From positions 215,240 to 279,239 of the forward strand of contig JACZXQ010000001.1 in NCBI GenBank assembly GCA_022571515.1: a stretch of DNA of 64,000 nt, given 5' to 3'. A model generated the notes under the pieces. It was not told where the DNA came from and did no database searches. It saw only the letters and a program-made list of their open reading frames with translations. The translations under genes and the position numbers were made by a program. Source of the DNA: Gemmatimonadota bacterium. GTDB lineage: Bacteria > Gemmatimonadota > Gemmatimonadetes > Longimicrobiales > Gaopeijiaceae. This document shows positions 34,944-43,456 of the stretch, piece by piece. Positions within the stretch are counted from its first letter, which is position 1. Each line of letters begins with the position of its first letter.

Positions 34944-36047
34944 CTACTGGAAAGCCGCCGATCTGACGGTGATCGCGTCTATTCTCTCGAGGTCCGGTTC
35001 GACTCCGATGCCGACGCCGTCGGGCACCTGCATGGCGCCGTCGGATAGTTCGAACTCGGGCGTCACGATGTCCTGCTCCCAGTAGCGGCGGCTTGCGGAA
35101 ATGTCGCCGGGCAGGGTGAACCCCGGCAGAGAGGCGAGCGCCAGATTGTGGGCTCGACCCACGCCCGACTCCAACATGCCACCACACCACACGGGCATGC
35201 CGGCCTCTCGGCAGAAGTCATGGATCCGCACGGATTCGCGGAAGCCCCCCACCCGGCCTGGCTTGAGGTTGATGATTCTGCATGCCTTCAGATGAGCGGC
35301 GAGCCGGGCGTCTCCGAGGCACCGAATCGACTCATCCAGGCAGATGGGCGTGCACATGCGATCCTGGAGCCGTGCGTGGTCGAGGTAGTCGTCGTGGGCC
35401 AGCGGTTGCTCAATCATCATGAGGCCCAGGTCGTCGAGTTCCGCCAATCGTGGCGCATCGTCCAATGTGTACGCCGAGTTGGCGTCCGCCATCAGCGGGG
35501 CGTCGGGAAAGCGCTCCCTCACCCGAGCGAGCATCTCGACATCCCTCCCTGGCTTGATCTTCATCTTGATCCTGGCGTACCCCTCGGCCAGGTGACCCTC
35601 TACCTTGCGGAGCAGGTCGTCGTCGGTGGGTTGGAGGCCGATGCTAACGCCCACGGGGAGGGCCTTCACCGAGCCCCCGATAGCCTCGGCCAACGGGATG
35701 CCGTTCAGCTTGGCCCATAGATCCCATGCGGCCATTTCAACACCCGCCAGGGCCATGCGATGGCCCCGGATCCACTCGACGGGACCCAGAACCTCCGGCG
35801 GTTCCCCCACATCGAGCCCCACCACCGCCGGCAAAACGAAGTCCGTCAGGATGTGCCAGGCGGTATCCGTCGTCTCGTACGAGTAGTTCGGCGTTTCGGA
35901 CTGGACGCACTCTCCCCATCCCGTGCATCCGTCGGCGCGGAGAGACACCAGGACGATGCGGCGGGCCTCAGTCCAACCGCTCGAGATTTCGAAGCGCTCG
36001 CGAAGGCGTAGGCTCAGCTCCCGGAGCTCGATTCGCTCGATTCTCAC
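34944..36047 (-). CDS. menC: o-Succinylbenzoate synthase / N-acylamino acid racemase (enolase superfamily)
   Basis: A 367-residue member of the muconate-lactonising-enzyme subgroup. Catalytic features in order are the Lys pair in YARIKMKIKPG, metal ligands in MADANSAYTL, IEQPLAHDD and CLDESIRC, and the second catalytic Lys in IINLKPGRVGG; substrate loop GGMLESGVGRAHNLA is typical. OSBS makes o-succinylbenzoate for menaquinone; the same family racemises N-succinyl amino acids. No other men gene is nearby. The GNAT-type gene starting just upstream (four-base gap) and an M20 hydrolase about 5 kb away favour an N-acyl amino acid role. GTG 36047 is the start. Confidence 0.85.
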   Translation of the reverse strand: MRIERIELRELSLRLRERFEISSGWTEARRIVLVSLRADGCTGWGECVQSETPNYSYETTDTAWHILTDFVLPAVVGLDVGEPPEVLGPVEWIRGHRMALAGVEMAAWDLWAKLNGIPLAEAIGGSVKALPVGVSIGLQPTDDDLLRKVEGHLAEGYARIKMKIKPGRDVEMLARVRERFPDAPLMADANSAYTLDDAPRLAELDDLGLMMIEQPLAHDDYLDHARLQDRMCTPICLDESIRCLGDARLAAHLKACRIINLKPGRVGGFRESVRIHDFCREAGMPVWCGGMLESGVGRAHNLALASLPGFTLPGDISASRRYWEQDIVTPEFELSDGAMQVPDGVGIGVEPDLERIDAITVRSAAFQ

Positions 36048-36051
36048 CGGC

Positions 36052-36876
36052 TCATTCTCCTTCGTCTAGCAGCAGATACTCGGAATGGCTGTGCCGCCTG
36101 TAGAGTTCGCGCACGTGGAAACCCCGCCCCAAATAGGTGGAGAGCGCCGCCCGTGTTGCGCGCCTCCACTCCATGGCGGCATCCGCCGAGCAGGCCTTGA
36201 CCGCCTGGATGGACGCGGGGATCGGCACCAACAATGCCCGAGCCTCCAGCTCCAGGTCGGGTTCGCGCGGCAGCGGTATGTCTTGGTCGGTGCGTACCTG
36301 AAAAACCGGCACCGCATCGCGGTCAGCCTCAGGGTCGGGGCCGTGGTCACCGGCCACGCGGCCAGCGACCCGGTCGGTGCCGATCAGCCAGATTGCGATC
36401 AGGCGGTCGGTTCCGATCCCCTGGTGCAGCGGAGAGGTCGTGTCACCGTACATGTTCTCCGCGTACTCGCGTGCGATGACCCCTAGTTTCGAAAAATTCA
36501 CGTGGGCGTTGCGTGACTCCAGCGGATCGAAGGTCCAGTACACGGTGTCGATCCCAATGCTCAGGAGCTGCTCGCGCTGGTACGCCTTGAGGCGTGGCCC
36601 CAGGCCCGCGCCGTCGAGCCCGGGCCGCACCGCAAGCATGTCCGACCAGTGCACGGTCCGGCCGTCCTCCAGGCCCGTCATACCGTAGACGAAGCCCGCG
36701 AGTTCACCTGCCTCGTCGTAGGCGCCCGCCGTCACGCCACCCAACCGTTGCGACACCTTGAGGATGGCTACCGGCACGGTCTCGGAGAACCCGGGGCCCC
36801 AGATCGTCTCCTGAAACCTCACACACTCTTTGAAGTCGGAGATCGACTCCATCGGACGAATCACGAACTGCGTCAT
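36052..36876 (-). CDS. GNAT-superfamily N-acyltransferase (COG3375-like)
   Basis: The protein opens TQFVIRPMESISDFKECVRF and contains ETIWGPGFSETVP, SDMLAVRPGLDGAGLGPRLK (acetyl-CoA binding A motif) and TFDPLESRNAHVNFSKLG, which together identify the COG3375 group often encoded next to menC/NSAR. In Geobacillus a comparable set (transferase, racemase, M20 desuccinylase) converts D- to L-amino acids through N-succinyl intermediates; by analogy this enzyme could N-succinylate amino acids. ATG 36876 is chosen at the start of the conserved sequence; GTG 36900 after GAGGGGAGG is possible. It is followed by menC on the same strand. Confidence 0.8.
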   Translation of the reverse strand: MTQFVIRPMESISDFKECVRFQETIWGPGFSETVPVAILKVSQRLGGVTAGAYDEAGELAGFVYGMTGLEDGRTVHWSDMLAVRPGLDGAGLGPRLKAYQREQLLSIGIDTVYWTFDPLESRNAHVNFSKLGVIAREYAENMYGDTTSPLHQGIGTDRLIAIWLIGTDRVAGRVAGDHGPDPEADRDAVPVFQVRTDQDIPLPREPDLELEARALLVPIPASIQAVKACSADAAMEWRRATRAALSTYLGRGFHVRELYRRHSHSEYLLLDEGE

Positions 36877-37025
36877 GGCGTTCCGGGCCTGCTGACCCAC
36901 CCTCCCCTCGCTCGGCGCGCTGCCTCATCGTAGAGTTCGCAAAGGTACAGCCAACTGGAATGACGCAGCCAGGGCCGACGGTCCGGAGGCTCCACGGGCC
37001 ATGTTCATCAGCGCCCTGGTCGGCT

Positions 37026-37487
37026 TCATCGAACGGCCCCATCCGTGAGGAGGGCGTTGCCGAGTCGTTCGATCGCCTTAAAGCCGTCGGCGCCTAGGAC
37101 TTGCCGCGTCTCTTCCTGTGCGGCGCGCCAGGCTGGAAGCGCATCACGAAGTAGCTCACGGCCGAGGTCGGTGACCTCCACGATCCGCTCACCGGTTCGC
37201 GGGTTCATCCGGGCCTCGATCCACCCGCGCTCCCGCATGACCTTGAGGTTGCGGCTCACCGTAGAGCGGTCCATGGCCAGATGCCGGTGCACGTCCGCCC
37301 GGGCAATGCCGCTCCGATAGGCGAGCAGAGCCAGCGTGGTGAGTTGACCCCCTTTGATTCCGCATTCCCTGAGGGCGGTGTCGTAGATTCCGCTCACCAC
37401 GCGCGCTACGAGCCGGACACGGCCGCATCCGCAGTGCCTGAGAACCTCGAGGGCGTCCTCTTCGCGAGGGTTTGGCTTTCCGAACAT
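37026..37487 (-). CDS. MarR family transcriptional regulator
   Basis: A 153-residue winged-helix protein: a helical N-terminus (VARVVSGIYDTALRECGI), the recognition helix in ADVHRHLAMDRSTVSRNLKV, the wing with MNPRTGERIVEVTDLG, and a C-terminal dimer helix. ATG 37487 is only a few bases from two palindromic sites that would overlap its own promoter, so autorepression is likely and the transcript may be leaderless (no Shine-Dalgarno is present). A Cys-rich N-terminus (HCGCGR) could sense redox or metal. The flanking genes are possible targets. Confidence 0.85.
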   Translation of the reverse strand: MFGKPNPREEDALEVLRHCGCGRVRLVARVVSGIYDTALRECGIKGGQLTTLALLAYRSGIARADVHRHLAMDRSTVSRNLKVMRERGWIEARMNPRTGERIVEVTDLGRELLRDALPAWRAAQEETRQVLGADGFKAIERLGNALLTDGAVR

Positions 37488-37490
37488 AAG

Positions 37491-37516
37491 ATGTATATAC
37501 ATATTAGTGTATACAC
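37491..37516. promoter_or_regulatory. Two adjacent palindromic operator sites
   Basis: ATGTATATACAT (37491-37502) and GTGTATACAC (37507-37516) are both perfect palindromes, with centres 15 bp apart, lying just before the MarR start codon in the only AT-rich patch of the region. They share the TGTATA.A core and suit binding by two dimers on one face, blocking the regulator's own -10 region. Regulation of the divergent HEAT/HD-GYP genes is also possible. Confidence 0.65.
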
Positions 37517-37767
37517 AGCGCAAGAATATCGTCATACCGGAACACTCACGGATCGACATCTCTGTGCCTTCGCCACCGGTTGGAGCATGCTCCAACCCAA
37601 CGGGGTCGTGTGCGGCCCGACCCCCTCTGCGAGACCCCTGACGCTCCAAGTCCCCACCTTGTTCGGCAATAGCATCCGGGTGCACATTGAATCATGCACC
37701 GATTCCCACGCGCAAACGCGTACCTGACCGGCGTCCGAAGCTCCCAACCGATCTCCAAGCCGACTCC

Positions 37768-39423
37768 ATGACATCGGATCGTGAGAGTGGGCCGAACATC
37801 CCGGTCGATGTCGTCCATCGGCTTGTCAACGCACTGCAGGCTGGGCCCGCCCTGGGGCGAGAAACCGCCGAGTACGAGCAGGTCCTCGCGGAGCTGCGGA
37901 GGCTCTTCGCGGAAGCCTAGGAGCACGCTCCGAGCCTTTATCTTACGATCCGCCCCGACGGGATCGACTTTCGCGGCCTGCTCTTTTCGACATCCAATGC
38001 CGACACCCTCGCCGGCCTACTCCACAAAGACGGGCTTCGCTCGCTCAAATTCAGGGCGGGGGCAGAGAAGGACGAAATCGAGCGGCTTTTAGGGGTTTTC
38101 AGGCGGGCACGGGTGCTGACTGATGATGATGTCGACGACCTCGTCACGATCCTGTGGAACGAGGACTTCGAGTTCATCAGCTACGAACTGGACCAAGCTC
38201 TGTCCGAGCCGTCCGCGATCACCCGGCCGGAGCCTCTGGCCGTGGCCGCCGCCGCCGAGGTGCGGGAGCACGTCCACGAGGACGTGCGGAAGCCTCGGCC
38301 CGAGGGAATCGTGGATCTGGAGGCTTTCGACTCCACGCTCTACTTCCTGGATAAGATCGAGATCGAAAATCTCAAGGCGGATATCCATCGGGAGTATGAG
38401 CAGGATCTCGCCGAGAACGTGCTCTCGATGCTTCTGGACGTCTTCGAGTTACAAGAAGACGCCAAGACGCGCATGGAGGTCGTGGCCACCCTCGAAGAGG
38501 TACTCCTCTACCTCTTGAGCACAGGGGACTTTCGATCGGTGGCCTTTCTCCTCAAGGAGGCCCACATCGCCGCTGGCCGCGCCAAGGCGGTAGGGGCGAA
38601 AGAGCGCCGGGCCCTCGAGAACCTGGCTGCACAGATATCGCGCCCTGAGGCCCTCTCCCAGCTCTTGCATGCGCTCGACGGCGCTGGGGCGAACGCCGAA
38701 GCGGCCGATCTGGTCCTTTTGTTCAACCAGCTTCGACCCGAAGCGCTCGGGACGATGCTCAAGTGGGTCGAACGGGTCCAGGACGACGGCACACGCAGTC
38801 TGTTCCGAGCGGCTCTCGACGAGATGGCAGGTGCACACCCGAGCCAGGTGGGGAAAGCTCTCACCTCGAAGGAGCGGGCGGTTATCATGGGAGCCCTCGA
38901 ATTGGTGGCCCGGTTACGCTTGACGGAGGTCGGGGACGACGTGGCGTCGCTGGCAAGACATCCTGACATCGGGGTGCGGGCCTCGGTCGTGCGAGCCCTG
39001 GCCGGGATCTCTACGCCCAAGTCGATGCGGGCCATGCTGGCCATGCTGGAGGACACCGATCCCGACGTTCGCATCGCGGCGATGCACGGCTTGAGCAGCC
39101 GTCGATACGCCGGCGCGCTGCCCATGCTCCAGAAGCTGGTCTTCGCAAAGGATCTGGAGGAAAAGGATTTGAGCGAGAAGCGGGCGATCTTCGAGGCGTA
39201 CGGAGTGCTCGGCGGCGCGGAATGTGTCGATTCTCTCTCCTCCCTTCTCATCGGCAAAGGATTCACGCGGCGGCGTTTCCCCGCCGATATTCGGGCTTGC
39301 GCGGCCATGGCGCTGGGGAAGGTTGGCGGCCGGGAAGCACGTGTGGTTCTGAACAAGGCGGCGAGTGACAAGGACCCCCTGGTTCGGACCGCAGTGTCGG
39401 GAGCACTGCAAGACAGTGGCTGA
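37768..39423 (+). pseudogene. HEAT-repeat protein gene interrupted by an in-frame TAG
   Basis: From ATG 37768 the frame reads VDVVHRLVNALQAGPALG and EQVLAELRRLFAEA, meets TAG at 37918-37920, and then continues in the same frame without a break: HAPSLYLTIRPDGIDFRGLL, DTLAGLLHKDGLRSLKFRAG and on through GTG 38113 (a possible restart) to TGA 39423. The protein-like sequence on both sides and the single stop argue for one 551-codon gene. The C-terminal half has HEAT repeats (VRASVVRALAGISTPKSMRA, VRIAAMHGLSSRRYAGALPM). The stop could be a real nonsense mutation (for example CAG to TAG) or a sequence error. It is coupled to the HD-GYP gene. Confidence 0.78.
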
Positions 39424-39427
39424 GGCG

Positions 39428-40837
39428 ATGCCGGAGGAGCGAGCAAGCCGTTTTATCGTAGCCTTCCACCTGGCCCTTCAGTCGCTCAAGTCGCATGCGA
39501 TCGAGACCGCGCAGGTACGGAGAGCCTTGCACGGACTCGCCAAGAGCGCCAACGCGATCCTCGAGAGTGAGAACCAACTCGTAGCGCGAGTCGCAGGGGA
39601 ACTCCTTTATGTGAATTCCGCGCCCGTTCATCTCGACGTCGAGAACTTCGCCTCACTCGGACACGTGCTCAGCACACTCCAGCTTGCGGGTGTGGGCATC
39701 ATCCGCCTGCATGAGCCGGCGGACAGCCACGAGTGGAAAGTGCTCATCTCTCAGATCTTGAAGTACTCGGCCAAAGAGGGCGGCCCTGAGGGATTCTTGG
39801 AGATCCGGCGGCGGTTGGGCGATCTGGGTATCGAGCGGATTTTGGTCGAGCCGCCGGTGGACAAGGACGTCGCCTTCGCCGATGCCCTTCAACGCCGCGA
39901 AGCCGCGAAGCGCACCTACCAACGGTCGGTCGCCGTTACGAAGGAGTTGTTCAGCAGCGCACGCATGGGCCGTAGCGGGCAGGTGAAGGAGATCAAACAC
40001 GCGCTCCAGAACATCGTCGATCAGGTGCTCAAGAATGAAGTGTCCCTGGTCGGGCTCACCACTTTGCGGGACTACGACGACTACACATTCATCCACTCTG
40101 TGAACGTCTGCATCTTCAGTGTGGCCCTCGGACGGAGGTTGGGCCTCACACGGCCCCAACTATTCGACCTGGGGTTGGCCGCGATGCTCCATGACGTCGG
40201 CATGACTTGGGTGCCGGTCGAGATCCTCGACAAGCAGGGCAATCTCACCGAGGAGGAGCAGCGCCAGATGGAGGCGCACACATGGCGCGGCGCGCTCAGC
40301 ATCTTCAACCTGCGTGACTACGGGGGCATCCCTTTCAGGGCGATGATCGCCGCGTACGAGCACCACATGACGGCCAACCTCGGCGGCTACCCCAAGAGTG
40401 TGCGATCGCGAAAGGTTTCGGTGTTTTCCAAGATCATCTCAGTGGCAGACGCCTACAACGCGGCCCTGAGCACACGGGCTCACGCGAGCGGGAAGTCACC
40501 GGACGTCGTGCTCGGCGAGATGTGGGGCGATCCCGACATGGGGTACGATCCGGTACTGGTCAAGGCGCTGATCAATCTCTTGGGGATTTACCCGGTGGGC
40601 ACCTGCGTCATCCTCGATACGTTCGAGCTTGCACTCGTCCACGCGGCCAACCCGGACAGCACGCAGTTGCACCGGCCCCTGGTGCGCGTCATCTCCGACC
40701 CCGACGGATCCTGGCTGGACCAGCCACCGGTCGTGGATCTCGCGGACAAGACCGACGAGGGCGACTACGAGCGCACCATCATCAAGGTCACCGACCCGGA
40801 CAAGTACATGCTCAACGTCTCGGACTATTTCGTCTGA
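39428..40837 (+). CDS. HD-GYP-type domain protein with atypical active site
   Basis: A 469-residue protein. The N-terminal half (about 1-170) is an uncharacterised helical region; the C-terminal half is an HD-GYP domain with FIHSVNVCIFSVALGR, the HD pair in LAAMLHDVGMTWVP, MEAHTWRGALSIF, YEHHMTANLGGYP and VADAYNAALSTR. The canonical HDIGK is HDVGM and the HHE-GxGYP motif is altered (HHM-LGGYP), so cyclic-di-GMP phosphodiesterase activity is uncertain; it may be a sensor. GTG 39416 is an alternative start overlapping the HEAT gene's stop. Pairing with the HEAT gene suggests joint function. Confidence 0.82.
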   Translation: MPEERASRFIVAFHLALQSLKSHAIETAQVRRALHGLAKSANAILESENQLVARVAGELLYVNSAPVHLDVENFASLGHVLSTLQLAGVGIIRLHEPADSHEWKVLISQILKYSAKEGGPEGFLEIRRRLGDLGIERILVEPPVDKDVAFADALQRREAAKRTYQRSVAVTKELFSSARMGRSGQVKEIKHALQNIVDQVLKNEVSLVGLTTLRDYDDYTFIHSVNVCIFSVALGRRLGLTRPQLFDLGLAAMLHDVGMTWVPVEILDKQGNLTEEEQRQMEAHTWRGALSIFNLRDYGGIPFRAMIAAYEHHMTANLGGYPKSVRSRKVSVFSKIISVADAYNAALSTRAHASGKSPDVVLGEMWGDPDMGYDPVLVKALINLLGIYPVGTCVILDTFELALVHAANPDSTQLHRPLVRVISDPDGSWLDQPPVVDLADKTDEGDYERTIIKVTDPDKYMLNVSDYFV

Positions 40838-42012
40838 GCCTGGGTGTCCTCCAACTTCGGCAGCAGCAGTACCAGCGCCAGGAGTGCGGTCCGCTCGACG
40901 AGTCGGTCGGTCGCCACGAACTCGTGTGCTGCATGAGCTCCGTCACCCACCGGCCCAAGGCCGTCCAGCGTGGCGGTGAACTGGCTCGTGATATTGCCAT
41001 CCGAGGCACCGCCCGAGAGTGAGCCTTCGAGCTCCAGACCCAGGCGTTCGCCGGCCTCCTTTGCCGCCTGCCACAACACTTGATTCCTTGGCGTAGCCTC
41101 CATCGGCACCCGGCTGACACCGCCGGTGATCTCCAGGCGCGTGCCGGGCGTGGTCGCCCTCAGTCCACGGATCTGCTCCTCGAGCCAACGAGCGTCCTCC
41201 ATCGTGTCGACCCGCAAATCCACCACCGCGTGCGCCTCCGGCGCAACCACGTTCGGCCGGACACCCCCTCGCACCTCGCCAACGTTGACTCCCACGCCGC
41301 GATCGTGATCCGTAAGGGCGTGAAGTGCCTGAATCACATGGGACAACTCCTCGATCGCGCTGGCTCCCTCGGTCGGCGCGAGACCGGCGTGCGACGCCTT
41401 GCCAACGACCCTGATGTTGACTTCGCCGGTTCCCCGCCGCGTGGTCTTGAGGTTCCCGTCCGGCCCCAATGCGGGCTCTAGCACCAGCGCGCGATTGGCG
41501 CGCTTCGCCAAGCGCGCGATGTGCACCTCCGACTCGCCGCTTCCGATCTCCTCGTCCGAGTTGAGAAAGAACACGGGCGTGACCGTAGGCCACAGTCCGA
41601 CGTAGCGTAGGGCGCGCAGCGCGAAGACGGCCTGCACGAGACCGGCCTTCATATCGAAGACGCCGGGTCCTCTCAGGACGGCCTGCTCTTCGTCGAGCTC
41701 GACGGGCATGTTCTCCAGCGTGCCTAGGGCCCAAACGGTATCGGTGTGCCCTATAAGCATCTGAAAGGAAGCGCCTCGCATTCGGCCGACCGGAACGGCC
41801 ATGAGGTGGCCGCCCGTCGACTCACCCGGCACAATCCGCACCCGGAACCCCAGTCGTTCGAGCCAGCCTGTAAGCAGTTCCTGGACGCCCCTCTGCGACT
41901 CGGGCACCCGCGAAGGAGACTCGATGCGCGCGAGATCGCTCACAGCCTCGATGAACTCGGCCTTGGCGGACTCGAGGTAACCCAGCAGGCCTTTCAGTTC
42001 CGTGGCTCTCAC
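40825..42012 (-). CDS. M20 family metallopeptidase (carboxypeptidase G2/ArgE-like)
   Basis: A 395-residue amidohydrolase with the M20 ligands in order: MLIGHTDTVWAL (His, Asp), GPGVFDMKAGL (bridging Asp), FLNSDEEIGSGESE (catalytic Glu pair), ALVLEPAL, and the last His in GDGAHAAHEFV. The lid/dimerisation domain is present in the middle (VNIRVVGKASHAGLAPTEGA). GTG 42012 has GGGGA upstream and avoids overlap with glcF; a longer frame exists. M20 enzymes remove N-acyl groups or cleave dipeptides; it could be the N-acyl amino acid hydrolase partnering menC/GNAT about 4 kb away, or simply scavenge peptides. Its end overlaps the HD-GYP gene by 13 bases. Confidence 0.87.
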   Translation of the reverse strand: MRATELKGLLGYLESAKAEFIEAVSDLARIESPSRVPESQRGVQELLTGWLERLGFRVRIVPGESTGGHLMAVPVGRMRGASFQMLIGHTDTVWALGTLENMPVELDEEQAVLRGPGVFDMKAGLVQAVFALRALRYVGLWPTVTPVFFLNSDEEIGSGESEVHIARLAKRANRALVLEPALGPDGNLKTTRRGTGEVNIRVVGKASHAGLAPTEGASAIEELSHVIQALHALTDHDRGVGVNVGEVRGGVRPNVVAPEAHAVVDLRVDTMEDARWLEEQIRGLRATTPGTRLEITGGVSRVPMEATPRNQVLWQAAKEAGERLGLELEGSLSGGASDGNITSQFTATLDGLGPVGDGAHAAHEFVATDRLVERTALLALVLLLPKLEDTQAQTK

Positions 42013-42034
42013 AGTTGGTCCCCAAGCAAAATGA

Positions 42035-43441
42035 TCAGTAGAGCCCTCCCCTGCGGTAGCTCTCATCCACCAACTCCACCGGGTGGATGGTCTCGATCCG
42101 GGCGCCCCGAAAACGCAACCAGGCGCCGATGTGCATCATGCAGCCCGGATTGCCCGTTGCAACCGCCTCGGCTTTGGTTTCGAGGATCGCATCCACCTTG
42201 TCCGAACCGATCGCGCCCCCCAACTCCCCTTGCGTGATCCCGTAGAGGCCGGCGCCACCGCAGCATTCCGCACTGCCGTTCAGTTCGACCAACTCCAATT
42301 GCGGAATCGACCTCAGCATCTCCAGAGGAGCTTCAGCCACTCCCTGGGCATGCAGAAGGTGGCATGGAGCGTCGTAGGTCACCCGAGCCGGCACGGACGC
42401 GCCCTGACGCATTCCATACCGCACTAGGATTTCGGAGATGTCGACGATTTTCTCCGTCATGGCCGCGGCGCGTGTGGCGAACTCAGCGTCATCAGCCAAA
42501 AGTTGGGCGTACCCCTTCATGGCCGCACCGCATCCGGCCGCATTCACTACCACCGTCTCCACGTCCGCACCCTCGAACGCCGCGATGTTCACCCGAGCCA
42601 GCGCCCTGGCGCCCTCCAAGTCCCCTGCGTGGCCGTGCAGAGCGCCGCAACATCCCTGCGCACTCGGCGTAACGGCCGCGAACCCGTTGGCCTTGAGGAC
42701 TCGCCCGGTCGCGTCGTTCACGCGTTCGAAGAGGCCGGCCTGAACACATCCAGACAAGAGCCCGACCCTCGCGGGGCGCAACTCGTCCTCCTCGTCCGTG
42801 TCCAGCAAAGCGGAATACGCGTCGGGAGGTCCCACCGGCGCTTCCGGAAGCGCCGCGCGCCGCCGACGGCCGAGCCGCCGGAGCTTACCCCCGCCGCTCG
42901 CGGAGAGCATCGCGAGACCCATGCGGAGCGTGTGCCAGCGCCGGGGGAATACCCAGGCGCCCAGCCCTGCCAATCCCGAGGCGCGCAGCCACCTGGACAG
43001 GCGCATGACCGTGCGCGTCCGGCCCGGCCGTTGAAACACCCCGAGCAACGTCCGAATGAACCACGGTCGCGGTCGCGCGGTTACGGCAACTGCACGAGCA
43101 TGTTCGAGCAGTGTGCCGTATTCCACCCCGGCCGGGCATACCGGTTCACAGGCGCGGCAGCCCAGGCAGCGGTCGATGTGCGTTTGGAAGGCCTCCGCAG
43201 CCGGATCGATGCGCCCCTCGACCACAGCTCGCATCAGGTAGAGACGACCCCGGGGAGAGTCGTTTTCGTCGTGGAGTCGCACGTACGTGGGGCACGCCGG
43301 CAGGCAGAGTCCGCAGTGCACACAGGTAAGCAGGAGGTCCCTCTGCCCGGACAGAGCATCCGCCAACGCTACACCGGGAGAATTCACCCCCAACAACCTC
43401 GTCGGGTGATCGGCTGGGTCGGTTTTTTCACTGTCGCTCAT
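42035..43441 (-). CDS. glcF: Glycolate oxidase iron-sulfur subunit
   Basis: A 468-residue protein with two 4Fe-4S clusters near its N-terminus (CVHCGLCLPACPTYVR and CLGCRACEPVCPAGVEYG) and two CCG-type cysteine domains further on (QGCCGALHGHAG and AECCGGAGLYG). This is the GlcF arrangement, which passes electrons from the flavin subunits to the membrane quinone pool. It follows glcE after 15 bases. The neighbouring glcD and glcE complete the enzyme. Confidence 0.92.
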   Translation of the reverse strand: MSDSEKTDPADHPTRLLGVNSPGVALADALSGQRDLLLTCVHCGLCLPACPTYVRLHDENDSPRGRLYLMRAVVEGRIDPAAEAFQTHIDRCLGCRACEPVCPAGVEYGTLLEHARAVAVTARPRPWFIRTLLGVFQRPGRTRTVMRLSRWLRASGLAGLGAWVFPRRWHTLRMGLAMLSASGGGKLRRLGRRRRAALPEAPVGPPDAYSALLDTDEEDELRPARVGLLSGCVQAGLFERVNDATGRVLKANGFAAVTPSAQGCCGALHGHAGDLEGARALARVNIAAFEGADVETVVVNAAGCGAAMKGYAQLLADDAEFATRAAAMTEKIVDISEILVRYGMRQGASVPARVTYDAPCHLLHAQGVAEAPLEMLRSIPQLELVELNGSAECCGGAGLYGITQGELGGAIGSDKVDAILETKAEAVATGNPGCMMHIGAWLRFRGARIETIHPVELVDESYRRGGLY

Positions 43442-43456
43442 TCCCTTCGGTACGGA

